The position numbers and the translations under genes are program-made. The notes below the pieces were generated by a model. That model was not told the origin of the DNA and made no database searches. It saw nothing but the letters and a program-made list of their open reading frames with translations. From the NCBI GenBank assembly GCA_021399445.1, contig JAJTUQ010000003.1:930001-994000 (forward strand): a stretch of 64,000 bases of DNA. The letters run 5' to 3'. The number at the start of each line of letters is the position of its first letter. Position 1 is the stretch's first letter. Origin of the DNA: Xylogone sp. PMI_703. Taxonomy: Eukaryota > Ascomycota > Leotiomycetes. This document shows positions 34,408 through 45,771 of the stretch, piece after piece.

Positions 34408-35563
34408 ATGAACAGTTTTATAAGGAAATCCGTTCCTCGTTTCCTTGTTACGGAGGTGCCCAAACATCAATTATCCAACTTTGTACACCTGGACGGGATG
34501 GAAAATTCAACGTTACTGAATCAAATAGGCCGGTTGAGCGAAGCCATTCAAGTACCATTTGAAAAATTTGATATCGAGGCAATCATCTACAAGAGAATTC
34601 ATGATCAAGACATTCTTCTCGATGTGATGGTTCCAAAAAATATACCAGCAGGTACACGTCCTGTCAGTCTTCGTTTTCATGGTGGCTACTTGGTCAACGG
34701 AGGCAGAAACAGCCCTGCCATGACACCTCCTCGCATTATCAATCATGCTGCCAGCCAAGGTCTGATCCTCGTCACATCAGACTACAGACTATTACCCGAG
34801 AGCAGTGGCAAAGATATTCTAGAAGACATCAATGATGTGTGGACTTGGACCCAAAGCGAGCTTAATCGGCTAGTTCAGAAGATGACCTGGGGGCGAGTCG
34901 AAGCAAATATGAACCGGATTATGCTTTCGGGTGAAAGTGCAGGTATGCGTGCTTCATATTTTAGACAACGAGTCCAGAATGATATATATTCTAATCATAT
35001 CAATCTTAGGAGGTTACCTTGCCATTCAGTTAGCTCTATCCCATGCCAAAGAAGTCTGCGCAGTAATAGCAACATACCCAATGATCGACTTACGAGATCC
35101 CTTCTACACAAGCGATTATCCGAAACTAATTGCTGGCTCACCTCAATACGACAATGAACTTGTTGATCGGCACCTGAAAACATTGCCAGACGGACCTTGC
35201 CCCACAATGAGAGATATAGAGCAGAAAGAGTTGGCCTATGCTATGCTTCAGCGAGGGCGTTATGTCGAGTTCCTGGGGAAAGAACGTGTGCTATTCCCAC
35301 TCGAACGGCTTGAAGACAATCCGTGCTTAGTAGAGACCTTGCCATACATTTGGCTGCATCACGGAACGGCAGATACTGAGGTGCCGATTGAGGGGAGTAG
35401 AAAGTTTGTTACGAAGTTAAAGTCATTGAACCCGAGTGTGCGAATCAGATACACGGAGTTGGAAGGAGCGGATCATGGCTTGCCCAGCGAAATTAGCTTG
35501 CTCGCCTCAGGGGAATGGGTGGAAGGTATCAAGACCATCAACGAGCTACTGTTTGCTAGCTAA
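34408..35563 (+). CDS. Alpha/beta-hydrolase fold esterase (hydrolase_3/HSL-like)
   Basis: Exons 34408-34942 and 35010-35563, with a 67-base intron (GTATGC..CTTAG), give 362 residues. A second ATG at 34498 gives 332 residues and is closer to the usual family start. The oxyanion motif is RFHGGY in place of the usual HGGG, with the nucleophile elbow GESAGG split by the intron. The catalytic Asp lies in HHGTADTEVP and the His in GADHGLP, so the triad is complete. No signal peptide is seen, so it is cytosolic. This group hydrolyses small esters or acyl groups, sometimes in secondary-metabolite pathways. The substrate cannot be read here. Confidence 0.85.
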
Positions 35564-36197
35564 ATATATACCCTGTGCAGTTTCCTTTTCATGTAAGCTT
35601 ACCAAGCCCTTCAAATGCAAGTCGATCCTAAACGTATGAAGCTCTCAGTTTTCATCAATAGGAAGCATTTTTATGAGGGAAAGAAAAGGCAATAAATGTG
35701 TCAAGACTACCAGTATCTTACAGTGACAGCTGTACATTGTTGCATTTGCTACCATACATCTCGCTCGTGTCCACAAATCACGAGTTGCATAGTGATACTC
35801 GGTCGCAAGTGCCAGGTCTTACCCTGGTGGGCATATAGAGTAAGGCCTTTGCATGGAGAGCAAACGCATAGTGGAAAACGCGCAACTGATACCGCTTTTG
35901 GATTATTGCTGATGTAAACTTGGCTGAGACGAGCATCGGGTTGGTTAGAAGATCTACAGGCTTTCTACCTCTGCAAGAACGCTGCATGTTATTCATCAAC
36001 ACGCGAGCTCTAACGCTGTCCCCGCATTATTGTAACCCTGGTTTAGAGAGAGTGCCTCGGTCGTTACTACGCGTATATTTCGAGAGGTCGTATGTCGCCG
36101 TAAGGGTGTTTAGGCATGCGACTGCCTAAGTAGGTCCCTTCATCTTACAATTTGCAAAGTCGTTCGTAGATTTCGATGAATCGGTCGCCACAACATC
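35564..36197. other. Intergenic region, nothing recognised
   Basis: About 630 bases between the hydrolase and the downstream Zn2Cys6 gene on the same strand, presumably the regulator's promoter. No coding frame of note. Confidence 0.5.
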
Positions 36198-37953
36198 ATG
36201 GTATTCTGCGGAAAGCCTAGTCGGGGTTGTGCCCTCTGCCGGGCTAAGAAGAAGAAGGTATGCTCAATCGATATGGCCCTGACTTTAAGTTGTCTAGCTA
36301 TATATATATTAAGTGCTGCCCCGAATCATCTGCAAAGCTTATCCTGACAAACATAGTGCGATGAGACGCGACCTTCATGCTCGCTCTGCGAGCGGACAGG
36401 AGTGCTATGCCCTGGGTATAGAGATCAATTGTCGCTGAAGTTTCGAGATGAAAGCGTCCGTGTTGAACAGAAAGTTCAAATATTCTACCGCTCAAGGAAG
36501 CATAGCATTGATGAGGACAATGACCGGCCACCCCTCTCTCCAACCTTGCAACGAAGGTCATCAAACAGGAATTCATTCCGACACCGCGACATCCTCCTTT
36601 TGGCACATATTTTCCCCCTCTCTCTAGAAGAGCAAGCAACAGCTTTCTTTTTTAACAATTATGTCTTCACAGAGGCGTGGGGTCATCATTGTTATTTCGC
36701 ATATCTACCAATTGCACCCAATCAGATAGATACGAACAAGGCATTATCTGGTGTCATTGTTTCCATTGGCATTGCGGGGATTTCACTCACGAGAGGAGAT
36801 AGGAATATTATGACGAACGCACACAAAGTATATTCACTTACACTCTGTCACACAAAGGCAGCCTTGGTCGATTCTCATCAGATACACGATTATCAAACAA
36901 TGATAACTGTATTATTGCTATCACTATACGAGGTGAGCTGTGGCGAAGACTTTATCGAATACCACATAACGTTTTCTATTAATAGACAGTGACCTGTAGT
37001 GTGCCTCAGTCAATGCGGTCCTGGACTAGCCATCTTATAGGTGCTACAGCTTTACTGTCACTTAGAGGACAAGGGTTTTTGTATGATGAAACCAACTTAC
37101 AAATATTTTTGTATCTTCGCCTTCAAATTTTGAGTATATCCGATCCCAGTCTGGGCATCCATAGTCCTAATACTTCTCACAGATCATAGACTGCCTTCAG
37201 AGGCGGGTACAAATACCTTCATTGATAGTCCAATTGTCGAAGCATATACGAGACATTCAAGGAGAAAAGGTCAGGCCAGAAAATATGCTAGATGAAATTG
37301 CTACTCAGCTTTGTCATCTTCGTGCCATGATCAGGACAAGGGTTATGGAAAAAGAAACCATTCTCCAAGTAGCATTGTCAATTGATGAGAGCTTAGTATA
37401 CTGGACATCAGGATTACCGGCAGATTATTCGTATACAACCGTTTATGATTTTGACAGCCCTCAAGATGTCTTCTTCGGCTGTTATCATGTTTATCCCGAG
37501 CCAGTGATAACTAGTGTTTGGAACCACTATCGTTGTCTTCGAATTCTGACGCATGAAGTGATTCTTGACTCGATATACTGCAGCGACAGTACATCTCTCC
37601 ATAAGGAGCAGATGCTTTCCTCATCTCGCCTTTTGAATAAGCTCACCTCTGATATTTGTGCCAGTATTCCTCCGTATCTAGGTTATCGGACAGACCGCAA
37701 AGCTACCGCCGGCATCGGTATTCTTCTGATTTGGCCTCTCTATGTCGCTGCCGCCGTAAGATATGCCTCGAATTCTACTCGCGAATGGATCATATCACAG
37801 TGCGACAAGATCGGTGAGACTATGGGAATACAGCTAGCCACTTCCCTAGCAAGAATTTTGAGTACAAATCCGGACATAACGGTGTGGAGTAGAATAACAA
37901 GCGAGAATGAGAGACATAGTGCTATACAAGTAGGCATAGATGAGGAGTGGTAA
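36198..37953 (+). CDS. Zn2Cys6 fungal transcription factor
   Basis: Exons 36198-36257, 36357-36932, 36986-37133 and 37190-37953 (introns 99, 53 and 56 bases) give about 515 residues. The binuclear zinc cluster spans the first intron: C11-x2-C14-x6-C21-x6-C28-x2-C31-x6-C38, a perfect CX2CX6CX6CX2CX6C, with basic residues RAKKKK between Cys 2 and Cys 3. CPGYRDQLSLKFRDES follows, as in the large fungal group with a fungal_trans_2-type regulatory region. Later marks are LSLYE, SWTSHLIGATALLSLRG and LQRRVQIPS. It is probably a nuclear DNA-binding regulator. Targets could be neighbours (hydrolase, amine oxidase), but no binding site was identified. Confidence 0.87.
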
Positions 37954-38651
37954 TACGGGAGAGGGTGATACATATGCAAAAGATAAAAAGACCTGGCTGA
38001 GACAATTTATACGTTGTACCTATACCGATCACCTTTTAATACTTTTTCGGCTCTTTCTGGATCATAATCGTAATGGTCTGATAATATAAGAAATCTTCCT
38101 GTGGAGCAACATTGCTGGCCTAATCACGCATTCATAACCCGCTTTAGCTTAGTATTAGTATTTCCTCTATTATGAAGAGAGATAACGCCAATCGTGCTTA
38201 AATAGGGCCATTGCTTTTTCCTCAATTGCCCTTGTTAATCTTCTCTTGCCAAAGAACTTCGGAGCGCGATGATTTCCCGAAGTGCTCTAACTTCTGGAGC
38301 TATACAACTACAGACGATCATCTCCGACAATCTCAGGGGGAAATTGTTTGCCAAGGCTCTCCATATTGTGAATAGGCCAACTGACTCCTTCACAGAGCTC
38401 AAAATAACACCCCGCATAATAAACTGACACGCAATAGCTACTTCTACTAGGCAAGCGCAACGATTTCCGAGAACAGGATTGATATCTGCGCATTTATGGT
38501 TTTTTGCTGCATATAAAATCTCACGCCTATAGCCCGTGATAGAGAATTTCAGCGTGCACACATCTCAAATCGTTATTTAACTTTTCAACTTTCCCATCAC
38601 ATCTATATATGAGGTTATTGTTCTTCTTAAGTACCTTTGCATTGGACCAGT
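37954..38651. other. Intergenic region, nothing recognised
   Basis: A 108-codon minus-strand frame at 38235-38561 has no recognisable domain and no splice partners, so it is not called. The rest is AT-rich flank. Confidence 0.45.
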
Positions 38652-40232
38652 ATGACAGCTACTACTTCAGCTTCCCGTATTCACCCCTTACGAATCCTCA
38701 CTTCTGAAGAGCTAAAGAAAGCCGCCGCAACTCTGGTCAAAATATGTCAACAAAAAGCAAAAGATCCTAAGAAGAGTATTCGATTTCAGCATATTACTCT
38801 TCAAGAGCCTCCAAGTTGAGGATGGATCTTCTATTTCGTGGCAGAGGTGGACTTTTCGAGTTGGTTTTAATTGGAGGGAGGGGATGGTTGTGCATGACGT
38901 CCGATATGACAGTCGGAAGACTTTTTATCGGCTAAGTATGAGTGAGATGACAGTTCTATATGGCGGTTAGTCAACTCATATTCCATGATAGTCATAATAG
39001 TTTTCCACGAAACTGATAGTTTATTATACCACAGACCCACGTGCGCCGTTGTACCGTCGGCAAGCATTTGATCTTGGAGATGCCGGCGCAGGATCTACCG
39101 CAAATAATCTATCCTTAGGATGTGACTGTTTAGGTTTCATTTATTACTTTGACGGGTTACTCAACGACTTTAAAGGTGACCCTGTGAAAGCACCAAACAT
39201 CATTTGCTTGCATGAACAGGTAAGATTATTTCTCTTTCGTCAGATACCTCAGATCTGGACCATGGAAGGTTGCTCACAACTACATCATAGGATAATGGCA
39301 TCGGATGGAAGCATACCAATGCCCGGACGGGTGTAGCCGCTGTTACTCGCTCCCGAGTCCTTGTCTTGCAGAGTATTATTACAGTTGGTAACTATGAGTA
39401 TATATTTACCTGGCATTTCATTCAAAATGGTACCATTGAATTTGAGACTCGGGCTACAGGTATTGTGGCCACAACACTCATTGACACTGGTAAAACTAGT
39501 CACTGGGGCAATGTTGTTTCTCCAGGTATTCTTGCTGCTAATCACCAGCACCTCTTCTGTCTTCGAATTGATCCTATGATTGACGGAATAGAAAACACTG
39601 TCATCCAAGAGGATACCTCTCTCGTATCAGACAAGAATGAAAATCCACATGGTAATGCTTGGAAGATCATCAGAACCCCTTTTGAAAGAAGCGGCTTTGC
39701 AGATGCTGCTCCCCAGCAAAACAGGGTGTTCAAAATTGTAAACGAAAAAAAGTTGAATCATATCTCAGGAAATCCCGTAGGGTTCAAGCTAGCTCCCCAG
39801 CCCTCACAATTGCTTATTGCGAGCGAGGAATCCACAGTCCGCAGGCGTGCCCGCTTTGCAGAACATCACATATGGGTCACTCGATACAAGGATGGTGATC
39901 TATGGGCAGGGGGGAAATGGACTAATCAGAGTATGAACGAGGTAGATGGAGTAGCTGACCATGCTGCAAGGAATGAAAATGTTCGCGGCGAAGACCTCGT
40001 TATTTGGCATACTTACGGGGTTACACATCATCCTCGAATAGAAGATTATCCCGTTATGCCGGTCGAAATCATGACAGTAGCATTGAAGCCGGCAGATTTC
40101 TTTGAAAGAAATCCAGCTTTGGATGTTCCACAAAGTAAACAATCTCTAAACAAGAGTGTTTTGGTAAATAATCAAGGGAAAAGAGAGATTCATTCTGAGA
40201 TAGATTCGTGTTGTGAAGAAAAGAGACTTTAG
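38652..40232 (+). pseudogene. Copper amine oxidase with an internal deletion and frameshift
   Basis: The first 55 codons (38652-38816) match the N-terminus of fungal copper amine oxidases (HPLRILTSEELKKAA, then IRFQHITLQEPP) and end at TGA 38817-38819. In the next frame, overlapping the same bases, the sequence resumes far downstream in the family at VEDGSSISWQRW. About 200 codons are therefore missing and the frame is shifted. From there the catalytic domain is intact through exons 38815-38965, 39035-39219 and 39291-40232. It includes QAFDLGDAGAG with the catalytic Asp, the TPQ-forming Tyr in GNYEYIF, copper His in NHQHLF, and the last His in THHPRIEDYPVMP. The normal enzyme is about 650-690 residues and oxidises primary amines to aldehyde, ammonia and peroxide. 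The fragment could be expressed only from an internal start. Confidence 0.88.
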
Positions 40233-41166
40233 TCTCCTCAAGTGAATATAGCTATCAAAGTAAAGCATATTATCTACACTGATTTACTTAATTTTATTCG
40301 TGTAAGTGGTTTTATTCTAAGATTAATTTGAGTTTGATATGCCTATACGGATACGAACAACGGTTAATTTGATATTTCTGAAATATTTTCTTTGTTGACG
40401 ATCCTATTAAATCTAGCAATAATGATGAGGAACTTCTGCATGTATTTCGGAATCTGCGATAACATAGGTAGCTAGAAAGGAGAAAAGTAATGCTATCGTT
40501 CAGGTTCATATTGCTGCAAGCTTCGTAACTTGCACAGCAAAATTCTTCCACCTGGTCCACGCTCCAAGAAAACGTGCTCACATATTGCCAGAGCAAAATA
40601 TAATTAACTCTACTCCCCGATATCGCTAGTAACCTAGAAAATGCTATACTGTTTTCATAATTTGTAAGAAATAAAAAATAATCCAGCCAGGTGATACTGA
40701 TACGAGGAACTTAAACTTCCTAGTCGCGATTTTGTAGGGTAAGGTATAGTAGCGCATTAGTGTTTGTCCTTTACCAATCAGTCAGTGAATCGCGCATAGG
40801 TGTCCGATTTTGGCATCGGACTTGGCAAATGGAATAGAAATTGGCCGACGGAACTCTCAACTCTCGTGCATGAAAGGCAGGATTTTAGATGACGAGGTGC
40901 TACTCGATGATATGCTGCAATAAGATCCCGGATGTTACTTCTTTCCCTTCTCTCCATATAACTCCGCTACTGACACAATGATTTACTACAAATATATCGA
41001 ATATAGAACACTCTTACTTTTTCATTAGCTGACCTCTAAATCATTGGCATATTGTTAGTATTCGAAGCGTTTGTCTTAGTATTTCCACTCAGCGCGAACA
41101 TAATTAAAGAGATAGAGTGATCAATTTGTGAATAAAACCAAAGTATTACCATAAGCGCCCTAGACA
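40233..41166. other. Intergenic region, nothing recognised
   Basis: AT-rich stretch between the amine oxidase remnant and the NTF2-like gene. No motif-bearing frame. Confidence 0.5.
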
Positions 41167-41574
41167 ATGCTCTCTTCAGACGAGAAATCACTTTTGGCAA
41201 GCGCAAAGAAATACCTTGCCACTATCGGGACCCGAAATCGTGATGCATTACACGCCCTGGTCATTCAGTCAGGGACATCGACTGCACTGAGTAATCAGTT
41301 TGCTCCCGAAACTTTAGAACAAATGATCAAGTCTATGCCTCTTGAGTATAGCACAGAGCCGTTGGAAGAGAGGTACGTGGATGAGGAGAATGTTATTGTC
41401 AAAGTTTGCGGCGAGTGTATTGGAGTCGTCTGCGGGATCTCTGAGGTGTACCTTGCTGGGACCTTAGTCCTTCGAGGAGAAACTATTACGACATGGGTTA
41501 AAAGAGATGATACTTGGTTGATGTGTGCCTCAGCTGACGACATGGTGCGTACTAAAAACGTACCCTCAGTGTAG
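41167..41574 (+). CDS. Small NTF2-like/SnoaL-like fold protein
   Basis: A single-exon protein of 135 residues. It begins with an amphipathic helix (SSDEKSLLASAKKYLATIGTR) and has alternating beta-strand segments near residues 75-125 ending in TTWVKRDDTWLMCASADD. That is the helix-then-curved-sheet plan of NTF2-like/SnoaL-like proteins, with the late W-x-hydrophobic strand typical of that fold. It has no signal peptide or membrane segment. Such proteins act as cyclases, isomerases or binding proteins. No catalytic residues can be assigned, so the fold is a moderate-confidence call and the function is unknown. Confidence 0.55.
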   Translation: MLSSDEKSLLASAKKYLATIGTRNRDALHALVIQSGTSTALSNQFAPETLEQMIKSMPLEYSTEPLEERYVDEENVIVKVCGECIGVVCGISEVYLAGTLVLRGETITTWVKRDDTWLMCASADDMVRTKNVPSV

Positions 41575-42932
41575 AGCATATCTTGCATTTCCAAGTGTTC
41601 GCTCCAGTGTGCATATACACATTATTCAACAAGAACCGGAAAAAGGATAGAAGCTGAAAATGGATATATTACTAGTTTAATTTAAGATATTGACTGAATT
41701 AATTATATCTGTCACAGGCACAACAACTCTATAGAATAACAGTAAGTAATAGTCCCTATGTCAAATCGACGGCCAAAATACCGTGGCGCGCGGCGTTCTA
41801 GGCGATGGCCGTTAACTCGTTAACCCGCCGGACACGGACCTAAATATACCATTACGAACCTGGTGGTGACAGCTGCATTTCCAGCCGTTGAAGACGCAGG
41901 CGCTGGCCGGAAGTGCTACCAATATCCAAGAGAGTTGGCAGCGCAACCACAACAATCATCACGCAACAAGTGGCGACGACAGCCCAGGGACAGAGCTCCT
42001 AACGGATTGCCGGATTCGGCCGAAACCCACAACCCCCCGACATGCTTACATAACCAACCTACCCACCTTCACGCCAAAGTTAGGTGAGAAAAGAAGTGCC
42101 TTCTATCTTCGGCTGTGGAATAACTATTATGCGGAAATGGTTTCAGTGTTCTAGAAATAATTATTATGTACAAAACTTTGAATAACACTACAAATACGGA
42201 GGTAGTCCATTTGATTAGCTGATATTAATTAGATATAAGTTATTACTGAAGCTATTAGTCAATCACTACAAATCTGTAGTTTAATTCATTTTTAGTTCAA
42301 ACTTATTTATCGCCTTCCTAAAACGGTATAGTACTAGTCACGTGTGAGAAATCCGATTCGATCCGGTTCATTAGGAGCTCTACCCGGGGCCGGGGGGCTG
42401 ACGCCGAGGAGGCGTTGCTGTGAGGTTATAAGGCTGGCTGGTGGCACAACTAACCTGGGCTTCGCATTAGTAGTCGTGAGTTTCTGGGGCCTCAGAAACA
42501 TTGGTCAAGAGGGAGTACACCTCTTTTGTTTGCTTACCGTGGCCATCAACATAATTCATGTGTAATTTCAACGTTTAGCCGTACCTGCTGCCCCAAGATG
42601 TTGTGATTAATGCGTGAAATCAGTGATCTCTAAGTAATTTGACGAGTAATGGTGGAGTGGGATGCCAAAGATACGTCAGGCAATGGAGTAAACTTAGCTA
42701 AAAGGGGAAAGAAACTGAGGGATAGGGCCGGGATGAGGACGGCAAATAGCTTCTAACTTGATTGGTGACCTTTGAAGAAGAGAACGAGATGTAAATATTG
42801 ATTACAAAATACTGGCGAATCCTGTAACAAGTGTGTATATCCATTTTACCTTGGAAGATCTGCTTTAACTAATTCTCGAATACTAGATCTCCTTTGTAAC
42901 ATCGAACCTTTATCTATATCTTGGAGGCAATT
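41575..42932. other. Intergenic region with two GC-rich patches
   Basis: Mostly AT-rich, but with GC-rich islands at about 41765-42065 and 42340-42500 that contain 70-90-codon frames without domains. They stand out from their surroundings and could be remnants of inserted or decayed sequence. Nothing was identified. Confidence 0.45.
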
Positions 42933-44039
42933 TCATGCTGTAGTGAACTTAATCCACTCCCTCGCGATACTACGGAATCCTGATTGCTTGAGTTCATTTG
43001 TTCTTGGCCACAATATAGTCAAAAGACTTACCAAGAAAGTATGCGGCATGAAAGTGGTGATAAACCACACGATAGAGCTTCTGGCTCCGTACCAGAACCA
43101 CAGGTTAGAGCTCTCTTTCATAGCATTTGCTACCACACCTTTGGCAAATTCTGACGGCTCTGTGGCACCTTTTCCAAGTAACTCTCCTAATAGAGTCTGG
43201 GAAATATTAGATGCGATGGACATGTATAGGGAGTCTACATGATAGTCAGACTTTGCGACTCTGTGAACGGAAGTGAGAGAAGTTACGGACTTTCGGGGAG
43301 TTGAAAGTGCGGTTGATTAGTGTAGAATTTGTATTAACAGTTCCTGTAATTACCTACCTTTTCATTAACTAACAGGGTTACTATAATGCGTAGTTGAGAG
43401 GGCTTCTACTGTGATGACCTCTACACCCAAAGGTGCAAATTCCACTCTCATTGATTCGCTCAGCAAGTTGAGGGCTGCTTTACTGGAAGCATAGATATCT
43501 GATCATATATGGTTAATAATCCAGTGATATAAAAAACTTCCATAGTAAGAACTACCTGTGTATGGTGTAACAACCCTCCCCCAATAGATCCGATGTTGAT
43601 GATTTTACCCTTTGCAGCAACTAGACATGAGAAAACTTCTGAGTTACTGCTAACACTGAGATCACATTCAAGTCAAAGGTGTCTCTCGCGGTCTGTAGAT
43701 TGATATCGAGCAATGGGCTTGTGTGGCCTATCTCTAGTCAGGATTTCCTAGTAATCACGGGTTCATGAAATGGAACATCTTACCCCTACCAGAGTTGTTG
43801 ACAAGAAAATCCAACTTCCCTCCTGTCAGGGCTGTAAGTGTTTCCACCGCGCTGGCAGTGGAAGGATCGGATGTAACATCTAGCTCAAATACTTCGATTC
43901 CCATATCATTTAGATGAGATATTTTCTCTAGGCTTCGAGCTGTTGCATATACTCGGACTCCTCTTCGGTAAAATTCCTGAGCGATCGCATCGCCAATTCC
44001 ACCTTCGCTGCACCCTGTTATCAGTGCTGTTTTTGTCAT
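42933..44039 (-). pseudogene. AYR1-like short-chain dehydrogenase/reductase, frameshifted
   Basis: The N-terminal part (44039 downward) has TALITGCSEGGIG (Rossmann cofactor loop), LDVTSD, and LDFLVNNSGRG. A good intron (GTAAGA..GATAG) joins it to HTSPLLDINLQTARDTFDLNV. After VLAVTQKFSHV the frame hits TAG near 43629; shifting one base restores the family string LVAAKGKIINIGSIGGG. The active-site YASSK follows in a further segment (about 43490), whose junction also does not keep frame with any intron I could find. The C-terminal part (43223-42933) is recognisable. The parent family is 1-acyldihydroxyacetone-phosphate reductase-like, acting in ether-lipid/phospholipid synthesis at lipid droplets or ER. 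At least one frameshift makes this a probable pseudogene. Confidence 0.75.
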
Positions 44040-44303
44040 GGTGCTCTGATTACTGGTCGGTAGGTACTCGCAGAATATCCATCACGAAAGAGGTACTCTA
44101 TTTGATATGATTGTCTGATCTTCCGAGGAACATTGATATGGGGGTATAGCTGCCTACTGAAGGGTATGAAGCCATATCCGAGGTTGAATCCTCATTTAAG
44201 CTCGATCGGGTAGGTTTTTACTCCAGAGAGTCTATCACGTCAGCCATTTCACGATATCGACTTTCATACAAGTGAAAACTACAATCCCATTTCACTTTTT
44301 CCA

Positions 44304-44771
44304 ATGGTGAATGGAGATGGTACTCCTTATACTATAACTTTTTTAAACAAGGCTGATATCCCATTCAGTTATGGATATCATAAAGAAAACTTTGCATACC
44401 CATGTGGGCTCTGGATTGGTGACTATGATCTAGAAAGCGCAGATTTGGATGACACATGCCAACTTCTCCTACCGAGAGACATAGTTGCAGGTAATAGAGG
44501 CCGCCATCATCTCAGAAGTACCGATGGTGTTGTTCTGGGAGATCTAGACGATGACAGTCTGATAAGTGGATTATATCAAACCAGATACAACCCATTCATC
44601 CCCCAACACAATGTTGAACTTTTCCGAATACTGGAGAATTGGTTACGGCTTGTTGAAAGTGGTATTTGGGATATCAATGAGGATGGAGTTGCGGGTGGAA
44701 TAGAGAAGTGGAAGGAAGCTAATGAACATGAGGAAATAGCAAAACACTATATGGTAGAGCTAACTTGGTAG
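44304..44771 (+). CDS. Hypothetical acidic protein of 155 residues
   Basis: A single-exon frame with an amino-acid make-up that looks coding: many Asp/Glu/Trp, a clear C-terminal helical half (VELFRILENWLRLVESGIW) and a DINEDG string. There are no membrane segments, signal peptide or Cys clusters. I do not recognise the family. It could be a full small protein or the remnant of a larger one, since it begins abruptly 265 bases from the divergent broken SDR. Confidence 0.5.
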   Translation: MVNGDGTPYTITFLNKADIPFSYGYHKENFAYPCGLWIGDYDLESADLDDTCQLLLPRDIVAGNRGRHHLRSTDGVVLGDLDDDSLISGLYQTRYNPFIPQHNVELFRILENWLRLVESGIWDINEDGVAGGIEKWKEANEHEEIAKHYMVELTW

Positions 44772-45771
44772 CTTTCGAAGATTACTCTATACGGTCAAGT
44801 TTTTTAGCCAAAGTTTATGCTCATATTTAGATAATATAAATTGTCAAATTATGAATGAGGCTCAAGTTTTAGCTAACGCTCAAGAATCTTTAGTACTGAA
44901 ATGGAAAGTTAAATAAGAGGTAAAAGACACTCCAAACAAGCTAACATTATATCATATCCAATATCCTGCGCGGTAATTATGAGCAACTAGACAGCTTTTC
45001 TTTAAAATCTCTTGCAGGGATGATCCTGTGCAGACCTGCGTATTTTGATATGATATATTGATATCAACTCTGCTATCTAGATATATCAATATAATTTTCA
45101 GCCGTTTAAATGGATATCCGGATTGATATCCACTTAATTTACACTCTTTGATTGGCTGAAAAATCTTACACGTATCAATTAATTAAACGTTTTAACAGCC
45201 GTTTTTTTACTGCAACTGACATCTGTAAGTAGCTAACTATCATGCCATTGCCTTATATTACCACCACCAGCTCTACACATTCAATTTCGGACCAGGCTAA
45301 TACTGGGACCCCTCTGGACTTCTCCTTCTTCTTCAAAGTGACACATCCGGATGAAAACACCCAGACCACCGCTGAGAGTTTGCACAAGCACAAACCTAAA
45401 GGTATAATGATGTATTAATGTCTCCATTGCCCTGCTAATACGCCCTGAGCAAACCGAAAGCAGGATAACTCATGGCACCATGCACGGTGATGTTATGTTA
45501 ATATTATAATAATTATATAATCTGCTTGTTGTATTACGTTAACTGCTCACATGGTTGGTCTAATTACCTTTGAGCTTTAATACACCGCCCACCGATTTAT
45601 AGTGAAGTGCGTGATAGTGAATAAATTGTACTTACCGGAATGAAAACTACAAAACTAACAGCTGCAATGCTTTTATTTCAAAGCTGTAACCGCTTCATTT
45701 AGATGAAGCAAGAATAGAATTTTATTTACACTTATCTAGATTTTATGAATCTACCGTGTGTCAAGGACCAC
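44772..45771. other. AT-rich intergenic region with short palindromes
   Basis: Rich in GATATC-type palindromes and short inverted motifs at about 45040-45150. A 58-codon open frame (45241-45417) with a decent ATG context and a Ser/Thr-rich product was noted but has no independent support. Confidence 0.4.

Noticed and set aside
38235..38561. 108-codon minus-strand frame
   Set aside because: It has no recognisable family and no introns or partners, and looks like chance in AT-rich spacer.
45241..45417. 58-codon Ser/Thr-rich open frame
   Set aside because: Too short and without signal peptide or conserved motif; mentioned only within the spacer entry.
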